DNA from: a bacterium
Lineage (GTDB): Bacteria > Bacteroidota > Bacteroidia > Cytophagales > Cyclobacteriaceae
DNA length: 54,972 nucleotides
Assembly: GCA_024743255.1 (NCBI GenBank)
Contig: JANSWY010000028.1
Location: 1 to 54,972 of the forward strand
Direction of reading: 5' to 3'
Both the position numbers and the translations under genes were made by a program. The notes under the pieces were generated by a model. The model saw nothing but the letters and a program-made list of their open reading frames with translations. It had not been told where the DNA came from and searched no databases. Shown one piece after another: positions 19,501 to 26,900 of this stretch. Positions within the stretch are counted from its first letter, which is position 1. Each line of letters begins with the position of its first letter.

Positions 19501-22408
19501 TGGAGAGGACCTATCTATCTGTTTTGAAGAAACTGTAGAAATATCGGTTAGCGATCTTGGTATAGCTGACCTTGATTCTGTGAACTGGTACACTACTTCA
19601 AACGGTGATGACGCTATCCTAATGGATAATGAGATTTATGAATATGTAGTTCAGGAAAAAGATACAATCATTGCGGAAGTTTATAATACTAACGGATGTG
19701 TTGGGTACGATACTATAATTGTTGATGTTTTGGCCCTTCCTGAGTTTAGCCTTGGCAATGATACAAGCATTTGCTACTCATCTGAAATATCATTTGATTT
19801 GAGTTCTTTGAATATTGAAAACCTGGATTCAGCCAATTGGTACTTAACGAGTAATGGTTCATCTGCGGTTCTGGAAAATTCACTTACGTACAACTTTCAA
19901 GCTTTGGAAGAAGATACCATAGTTGCTGAAGTATTCAATACCAACGGCTGTGTAAATTATGACTCCATAATTATTAGTATCCTGGATCTGCCAGAATTTA
20001 GTTTAGGAAATGATACCTCAGTTTGCTTACAGGAAGACATCCTGCTTTCATTAAACCTTACTGATATTTCTGAAATTGATTCAACTAATTGGTATTCAGT
20101 AACAAACGGATACTTAACATCTACAAAAAGTGAATACACTCATACTGTAGTCGCAACTGATACAATAGTTGCTGAGGCCGTTAATAATACGGGCTGTTCT
20201 TTCCGTGATACAATTATAATTGAGCAAATAGCATTACCCTCATTTTCACTAGGGAGTGATACCGCAATCTGTTTTGGTTCATCAATATTACTGGAGGTTA
20301 CTGAAGCAGGAGACTTGGGCATTGATCAGGTTGATTGGAATGCTTTCGTAGAATCTGGGCTTCCTTCTGATACCAATAGATACCAACACGAAGTAAACTT
20401 CCTGGATACTCTTACTGCAAAAGTGACTAACGAAATGGGATGTATCAACTATGATACGATCATCATTTCGTCTATTGACCTTCCAACTTTTGATTTAGGA
20501 GCGGATACTTCATTATGCTCAGGATCCTCTATTCTGTTGCAAACCAGCACCGAATTTATTGAGACTAATTGGTATGGAGGATCTGGTGATGAACTTCAGG
20601 AAAACTCATTTTTCTACAACTATGCAGTGGGTCTTGATGCGTCTTCTGAAGTGATAGCTGAATTTACCAGTGTTGACGGTTGTGTAAACTACGACTCAAT
20701 TACTATTATTGAAAACATGCGTCCTGAGGTAGACCTGGGAGAGGATCAAAGTTTGTGTTTTGGAGATACATTAAGATTGAATCAAACAGGATTGGTTGTG
20801 GACTGGGGTACAGTGGACTCTGGAGAATTGATACAAGATTCCAATGATTTTGAAGAGGTTTTCGCTGAAAGCCAGGACGTATGGGCTGAGGTGGAAGATG
20901 GAAATGGTTGCACCAATTCTGACACAGTAGCAATAACCATAAATCTGCTTCCTGAGATCAATATACCTACTGATACTTCTGTATGTAGAGGTGAATCCAT
21001 ATCATTTGAAACATCAGAATTTGCCACAATTCAATGGAGTTCTGAAGAAGGAACATCTGGAAGCGAAACTGTTTTTGAATATCTGGTGAATCAAGATGAT
21101 GAAATTGTTCTTTCGGTAACGGACGGGAATAATTGCTTCAATAGTGATACAACCATTGTTACACTGGAAGAACTTCCTCAATTCGAGATAGGAGATAATC
21201 AGGAAATTTGTGACGGAGATTCAATAACAGTGACATCCACATCTGAGACTTATTCAATGGCTTGGTTCTCAGAGGCTCAAGGCATGTTGGATAGTGCAGT
21301 ATATAGCACTTCTTATCTTCCTAATGCAGAAGATATTGTTACAGCTATCGGATATACCGAATTCGGATGTACTGATACAAGAGAGATAAATATTGCAATA
21401 AATGAGCTACCAGGAGCGGATGCTGGCAATGATACACTAGTTTGTAAGCAGGCCCCAGTAATCTTAAACACAGATGTTGGAACAAATAATACTTATGAAT
21501 GGCTACCAACAACTTACCAGGAGGAAATAGATGGAAACCTTGTTGCAAGCCCTACAGAAACGATTTCCTATCAGCTGAAGGTTACAGATCCAAACGGATG
21601 TGAAAGCATAGATAGTCTCACTGTTACTATAAATGCAGACAACTTGCTGGATGCAGGAGAAGATATTGCTATTTGCATTGGAGATGAAATTAGAATTGGC
21701 GGTACACCTACTGCTACAGGAAGCTCATTCGGTTATGAGTATGAATGGATTCCTGCAACAAATCTTGATAATTCCAATTCTTCAAATCCAGTTGCAAGTC
21801 CTGAAGAGACCACAACATACAGAGTATTAGTATCAACAGGAGAATGCGCTGTGGATACAGCTGAAGTGACAATTACAGTGCATGAACTACCAGTAATCGA
21901 AATTATCCAGGACACTACAATCGGAGCGGGAGAGGAGATCACATTATTTGCATCTGGGGGAGAATTCTACGAATGGTTCCCAAATACAGCACTCGATAAT
22001 GATGAAATTTCAAACCCTACAGCAAGTCCGGTTAGCGAAATAGTTTATGAGGTTTTGGTAACCGACGAGAACGGTTGTGAGGATGTAGCTGAGGTGCGAA
22101 TAAAAGTCAATAATGCCTTCTTCATTCCAAACTTATTTACACCAAACAATGATGGGCTAAACGATCGGTTTACTCTGTTTGGAGATGGAGTGAGGGATAT
22201 GGTGTTTAGAGTTTTTGACTCATCAGGAGCAATTGTTTATCAGGCAAATAGTTGGCAGGAAGCGGAACAAGAAGGATGGGACGGCACTATTGGTGGAAGT
22301 CCTGCTCCTAATGGAACTTATATTTGGTCAATAAAGGGATCTTACTTTAATGGATCTGAAGTGAAATTTGATGGTAAAACCAAAGGTGTAATTCGGTTAT
22401 TGAGATGA
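16553..22408 (+). CDS. VCBS/Ig-like repeat surface protein with T9SS type B sorting domain
   Basis: A 1951-residue protein with a signal peptide ending ...GFGQ. Residues about 30-380 carry six FG-GAP/VCBS-like calcium-loop repeats (DFNHDGFIDILVQG, DLDNDGDIDIVLTG, DADNDGILDVLITG and so on), which suggest a beta-propeller. A short Fn3-like segment follows. Then come about seventeen Ig/PKD-like modules of 75-85 residues with the pattern DLPxFSLGxDTSxC...VNWY...EKDTIVAEVYNTSGCxxYDSIIIDVI. The end is a gliding-motility-associated type B sorting domain (FIPNLFTPNNDGLND...GWDG...G.Y.W...G...L). The start overlaps the upstream stop (ATGA), and the next gene starts in its own stop codon. Type B cargo is typically paired with a PorP/SprF protein, exactly what follows. 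It is predicted to be a T9SS-secreted surface adhesin; the ligand is unknown. Confidence 0.92.
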   Translation: MIRGVVYIAIFCLITSTGFGQTFTDASVTNLPDLTDSEGHWFEVNNDGGLDFIIAGTEELGADYFRIFTNNGDGTFGNTTGGITTLTDMRFALADFNHDGFIDILVQGEDASGDPVTTYYENNGNSTFSAIDKSLENLEDGDLATGDLDNDGDIDIVLTGRDNSGSRQTIVYQNQSGVFTEVSNSFSDVANGEIKIFDADNDGILDVLITGVNSALTRVANLYINDGEWSFTLSGSSFTTTSFNDIEIADFDLNGFLDIVITGLSFGGESSEIYYNTNGTFSNTDIGLEDLTSGVVAAADLNADGYPDILISGQDGGGTLSLTYLRSDGAGGFDIYTDPIEEISNGFIQLADFDGDNNVDILNSGSTETSLTSGVFENDTTATITMLSSPTSLSSTVNEDTVNLTWNSVTNATSYNLYVKNGTEDTIIVMPTADTVSGFVRLANYGNATIGDIALSGLPEGNYTWAVQSLNGSNQGSSFSATEEFEICYSVTIGSDTAICYNESILLEAGEGTDDVNWYSTTDGSLASSTFQFDYTVLKKDTIVAEVNKAFGCTVYDSIIIDVIDLPDFSLGSDTSVCFNESIELSVIGFDSVNWFSTNNGSTALSEDEESYIHTVTEKDTLIAEVFNSSGCVNYDSIIIDVIDLPSFSLGSDTSICDGETLELSVSSLGIIDLDSVNWYSMNSGSTPVSLDQESYTHLVSEKDTIVAEVYNTSGCVNYDSIIIDVIDLPTFSLGSDTSVCFEESISFSVSSLGIVDLDSVNWYTVKSGDEPTLRDSEDYDHLVTETDTVIAEVFNSSGCLYYDSIIVTVIDLPTFSLGSDTSICYNSEIQLSVSDLGITNLDSVNWYSVVNDIAVSSNSEDYDHLVTEKDTIVAEVYNTSGCIGYDSIIIDVIDLPSYSLGSDTSICLNESITFSVTDLGITDLDSVNWYTTIEGLVLKNSESYEHVVTELDTVVAEVYNTSGCIGYDSIIVDVNDLPSFDLGEDLSICFEETVEISVSDLGIADLDSVNWYTTSNGDDAILMDNEIYEYVVQEKDTIIAEVYNTNGCVGYDTIIVDVLALPEFSLGNDTSICYSSEISFDLSSLNIENLDSANWYLTSNGSSAVLENSLTYNFQALEEDTIVAEVFNTNGCVNYDSIIISILDLPEFSLGNDTSVCLQEDILLSLNLTDISEIDSTNWYSVTNGYLTSTKSEYTHTVVATDTIVAEAVNNTGCSFRDTIIIEQIALPSFSLGSDTAICFGSSILLEVTEAGDLGIDQVDWNAFVESGLPSDTNRYQHEVNFLDTLTAKVTNEMGCINYDTIIISSIDLPTFDLGADTSLCSGSSILLQTSTEFIETNWYGGSGDELQENSFFYNYAVGLDASSEVIAEFTSVDGCVNYDSITIIENMRPEVDLGEDQSLCFGDTLRLNQTGLVVDWGTVDSGELIQDSNDFEEVFAESQDVWAEVEDGNGCTNSDTVAITINLLPEINIPTDTSVCRGESISFETSEFATIQWSSEEGTSGSETVFEYLVNQDDEIVLSVTDGNNCFNSDTTIVTLEELPQFEIGDNQEICDGDSITVTSTSETYSMAWFSEAQGMLDSAVYSTSYLPNAEDIVTAIGYTEFGCTDTREINIAINELPGADAGNDTLVCKQAPVILNTDVGTNNTYEWLPTTYQEEIDGNLVASPTETISYQLKVTDPNGCESIDSLTVTINADNLLDAGEDIAICIGDEIRIGGTPTATGSSFGYEYEWIPATNLDNSNSSNPVASPEETTTYRVLVSTGECAVDTAEVTITVHELPVIEIIQDTTIGAGEEITLFASGGEFYEWFPNTALDNDEISNPTASPVSEIVYEVLVTDENGCEDVAEVRIKVNNAFFIPNLFTPNNDGLNDRFTLFGDGVRDMVFRVFDSSGAIVYQANSWQEAEQEGWDGTIGGSPAPNGTYIWSIKGSYFNGSEVKFDGKTKGVIRLLR
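18010..22112 (+). repeat. Coding array of about 17 Ig/PKD-like modules
   Basis: Tandem modules inside the type B adhesin. Modules 2-9 (about nt 18,245-19,985) are nearly identical in key protein positions (DLPxFSLGSDTS, DLDSVNWY, TIVAEVYNTSGC, YDSIIIDVI), but their codons differ at many synonymous sites, for example in the YDSIIIDVI block of successive copies. The last six modules are progressively diverged and move toward a YEWxP core. Confidence 0.85.
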
Positions 22409-23865
22409 TGGGAGGAATGAAAACATATTGGTTAATACTGATTGCTTTACTGATAGGAGCAAAAGCTCAAAGTCAGGTGAACTTTAGTAGGTTTGAATAC
22501 AATCCTTTGCTGACAAACCCTGCAGAAGTTGCAGCTTCAAACTTCTATAAACTGGGCTTTAATAATAGAAGGGTAAACCTCGATCAGGGCATAAGATTAA
22601 ATTCATCGCAGTTTTATGGCATCATGCCATTAGTCAATAAAGACCTCAGGAAACTTGGAGGGATTGGTCTTCAGTTTATTGAGGATGCAGAAATAGGAGG
22701 GACCGATTTTAAGCACCAGGAAATTAACCTTTCATTGGGATATAATTTATGGATCACTCCTAATCAGACACTTTCATTTGGGATCAATAATAGCTTTCAC
22801 CAAAATAGAATTGCGGTAGAAAACTTCACAACTGGTTCTCAGTGGGTTAGAAATGTAGGATACGATCCTTCAATGATTTCCGGAGAGCAATTTGAAGAAG
22901 ATCAGGTATCATATTACAGTATCGGTAGTGGTTTGCTTTGGAGCCAGCATGACGAAAACCGTAGGAGAACATTTGAGCTGGGATTGGCTATGTACCACCT
23001 GAATCAACCAGATAATTCATTTTTGGGAGAGTCAACATCCCTACCAATGAGCCTTAGCGCTACTGGTGGTTTCAGAGTTTTGGACAAAGAGAAATATAGT
23101 ATTTATCCATTAGTACAATACACCAGGCAAGGAGAAATTGATCAGATTAATGCCGGAGCAGTAGCGTCTTTTTATTTCCAAAATGATAATCCATTCAACC
23201 CAATAACTAATGGAAATCTGGATGTTTCATTACGGTATCTTCAAGACCAGGCAATCTCCATGGGAGTGGGAGTAGTACAGGACTTTTATGATGTAGGGTT
23301 CTCATTTAATATTCCGACCGGAAAAGAAGTGGACAAAGTTTATAGAAATGCAATTGAATTCTATGTCGTGCTTAAAAAACCAGTTAAGACAAGAAAGGTA
23401 GTTGCTACCAGAAGAATTGATAATTACAATGTTGGTCAGATTAGACAATTTTATAAAAAGCAGGAATTACTGGAACAGACATCTATTGCTGAAAATGATA
23501 CTGCTAGTGCTGTTGAAGCTCTTCAGTTTAAGTTTAAGAAGAATCTGAATTTTGAATTGAATGACAGTAAGATAAACAGTTCATCAGAGGCATATCTTAA
23601 CGATTTGGTTCAGGTAATGGAAGAAAATCCAAATTTGGGATTGATCATAATTGGACATACTGATAACACTGGTAGTGAGAAAGTTAATGAAGAAGTATCT
23701 CTTGAGAGAGCACAATCAGTAAAAGATTTCCTTGTTGATAAAGGAGTTGCTGGAAGGCGAATTAAAGCAGTTGGTAACAGCTATAACGATCCTTTGGTGG
23801 AAAATGACTCCCCAGAAAACAGGGCTAAAAATAGAAGAGTGGAATTTATTTTATATGAAAAATAG
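22405..23865 (+). CDS. PorP/SprF-like outer-membrane protein fused to OmpA domain
   Basis: A 486-residue protein with a short signal peptide (GMKTYWLILIALLIGAKAQS). Residues about 20-330 form a PorP/SprF-like barrel, recognised by the start RFEYNPLLTNPAEVA followed by many alternating beta strands. This family acts with the T9SS, mainly for type B cargo. Residues about 370-486 are an OmpA-like peptidoglycan-binding domain: GHTDNTG around residues 417-423 (Asp420) and the RAKNRRVEF helix around 473-481 carry the expected Asp and Arg. Canonical PorP/SprF proteins are about 300-350 residues, so the OmpA part is an extra C-terminal module that would tether the barrel to the wall. The ATG at 22405 overlaps the upstream TGA (ATGA); an ATG at 22417 is possible but is preceded too closely by GGAGG. 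Confidence 0.9.
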   Translation: MMGGMKTYWLILIALLIGAKAQSQVNFSRFEYNPLLTNPAEVAASNFYKLGFNNRRVNLDQGIRLNSSQFYGIMPLVNKDLRKLGGIGLQFIEDAEIGGTDFKHQEINLSLGYNLWITPNQTLSFGINNSFHQNRIAVENFTTGSQWVRNVGYDPSMISGEQFEEDQVSYYSIGSGLLWSQHDENRRRTFELGLAMYHLNQPDNSFLGESTSLPMSLSATGGFRVLDKEKYSIYPLVQYTRQGEIDQINAGAVASFYFQNDNPFNPITNGNLDVSLRYLQDQAISMGVGVVQDFYDVGFSFNIPTGKEVDKVYRNAIEFYVVLKKPVKTRKVVATRRIDNYNVGQIRQFYKKQELLEQTSIAENDTASAVEALQFKFKKNLNFELNDSKINSSSEAYLNDLVQVMEENPNLGLIIIGHTDNTGSEKVNEEVSLERAQSVKDFLVDKGVAGRRIKAVGNSYNDPLVENDSPENRAKNRRVEFILYEK

Positions 23866-23970
23866 AATGAAGAATATTCTCCATATAATCCATCATAAAT
23901 CACCTGGAACTCAGTTCTGTAGTGACCATTATTCTATTGATAAATTTTATCACAAAATCATCTGTAAGGC

Positions 23971-26900
23971 TTGAAACGCATTCAATACATATTACTAACA
24001 CTGATACTGGGAGTATTCTTATTAGGGAATAATTCAGCCCTAAAAGCGCAGGATTTCCCTGTAGAATCTACAGTTCAGTTGCTTCCACCACATCCTCTGA
24101 AGTTATCAGACTACATGGATGAATCCGGAAATGGAATAATTGCTACCATAGTCCTGAAGGAAGCAGGGAGGATTCAGTTTCCTGTTAGACTTAGAATTAC
24201 AATTGAGGGACAGGAAGTACGTGTTGTAACTCGACAAACTTACATCCCACCACCAATATTTCTGGATGGTAATGTTCCTGCTATACTGACTGGAGCGGAT
24301 TTAGCAGGTTATTTCAATTTGAGGAATTTAGAAGTATCTGGTAGCGCTGCAAACTCCGTTACGAGAGGCCAACCTTTTCCTGAAGGTGTTTACCAGTTTA
24401 GAATAGAAGTACTGGATTATAACAGAGGAAATGTAATCTCAAATGCAGGTGCCACTATGGCGTGGTTGGTAGCTAATGATCCTCCTTTATTGAATTTACC
24501 TACCAACAATTCGGTGCTAGAAAGAACGATACCGCAGAATATCTTATTTCAATGGACTCCAAGACACACAGCCTCTCCAAACGCGGCATTTAATGTGATC
24601 TACAGATTTGAGATGGTTGAGATAAGACCAGCGGGTAGAAATCCAAATGATGCGATACTTACTTCCAATAAGATTTACGAAACTGACGTATTTGGTAATA
24701 ACCTAATATACGGACCAGGAGAGCCCCAGCTTATAGCAGGGATGGAATACGCCTGGAGAGTAAAGGCCATTGATGAAAGTGGGAAAGATTTATTCTCCAA
24801 TCAAGGATACACTGAGGTGTTTAAATTCACATATGGTGAGGCTTGCCAGGAACCAGATAACCTGAAGGTGTCTACATTCAACCACAACTCAGCCACTATA
24901 AGCTGGAATACGACTGTTGAACAAGACAACTATGAAATACAAATTAGAAAGGCTGATGAGGTTAATGGCAAGTGGCATACTTACACTTCACAGACTGGTT
25001 CGGTGGAAGTGCCATGGTTGGAAGCCAACCAGACTTATGAATATCGAGGTTCTGCCTATTGTCTCGGAATAAAAAGTGATGAAACCGAGAAACAAGAATT
25101 CACCACTCAAGAGGTTCCGCCTTCCACTTGTGGTGACGATGAGGTGGAGTATGTTCCATTAAATAATGAGCCAGTTGAGACACTGAGATATGGAGACATT
25201 ATATCTGCTTCAAACTTTGAAGTTTATGTAACTGCTGCAGAGAAAAGCGGGACAACATTCACCGGAACAGGGCTTATGACCTTGCCATTCCTAAATGCCA
25301 TTAGAGTCCCAGCCGAATTTGAGAATATTGGAGTAAATACCGATTATGAGTTAATAGATGGAGTGATAGTAACGACTCACTCACCAGTAGAAAATGTACT
25401 AAACCTAGACAGTGCCTTCAACAACAACGATGGTGCTGATTCATATGTAGATGACGTTACAGATGCTACCGGAGCGGATACAGTCATTACTATTAACGAT
25501 GAAATAGACTCAGTTTATGTCACTGACAATGGTGATATTATTGTAGTAACAACTGATGAGGAAGAGATTGATATCGGAAATGTTGATGATATCACGGATA
25601 CAAGTGAGGATGGGCAGGAAGTGCTTGCGATTGTAGATGAAGATGGGAATACCTACACAGTTGATGGGGATGGAAATGTAGTGCCGGTTGGAGATATAGA
25701 TTCAGGAGGAGAACAACAACCCTACAATCCATCTGGAGATGAAAATCGCTTTGATTTTATAGTCCAGTTTGAAGAAGATCCAAATCAGCTCAATGGAGGA
25801 TTTGACAAGAAGGATTATGCGGTTCACAATCATTATGACACCACAACGATAAAGGAAACCCTCATCGATATTCCTTGGAAATCTGTTGTGACTGGAAGAA
25901 CAGCATACGTAAAGGCTTCCTATGAAGATGAAAACAGTTCAAATGTCATCTTTAAATCCAGCTACGGCTCCAGACCTGCCCAAGGAACAACAGTTGACGG
26001 AGTTACCGAGCAAAGAATACTAATACAAGGTAGATCCGACGGTACCACAGAAGAAATGTATGCCGTGGGTGTTGATACAGTTGGTGGATCATATTACGAG
26101 GAAAACCTGGGTAGACTTAATATCATCACTTATGATCAAAAAGATATTGATATCACGCTGGTCAATGTAAATGGAGACAATACAAGTCTTCCGAATTTGC
26201 AGAGACAGTTGAATGATATCTTGGGGCAAGCTGGGGTGCATGTTAGTTCAGTGACCACAATTTCGGACTTAACCGTTGAGGATTGGGACAAAGATGGGGA
26301 CGAGAAGTTTGACGATGGAGATGGTAACATGTTCTCAAGCAGGAGTCCGGAGATGAATAATATTAAGAACACCCTAAGGCGAACTTCTGGAATAGATAAA
26401 CACACCTACTACATATTCTTCGTTCCTCATCCTACCAAATCAGGAACAGGGAGAGTCGGTTCTATGCCTAGAGGAACTCAGTTTGGATTTATTTATACCG
26501 CCAACGCACAAGGCTCGGATATCACAAAAGTTATCGCTCACGAATTGGGTCACGGAGTTTTTGGCTTGAAACATACCTTCAGTGACTTCCCTTCAATTTC
26601 GAGAAACTCTTCAGACAACCTGATGGATTATAAGCAGGATGGAAAGAAACTTAGAAAATATCAGTGGGATCAGATGCATGATCCTGGAGTTATAATTGGA
26701 TTGTTTGATGATGAAGAAGATGTTGCTTACGTTAGTGCAAATGCAATTCTAGATGTTGCAGGTGATGGAGTTTCAGTAAGCAATAGTAGATCATTTGTAA
26801 CACCGGCTGGTCAAGTGTACACTGTTCCTGAGGGAACTACAAGACTGAGTTTTACATCTAGTACTAAAAAGGCGCCATTTGGGTCTCTAACAGGTTATTG

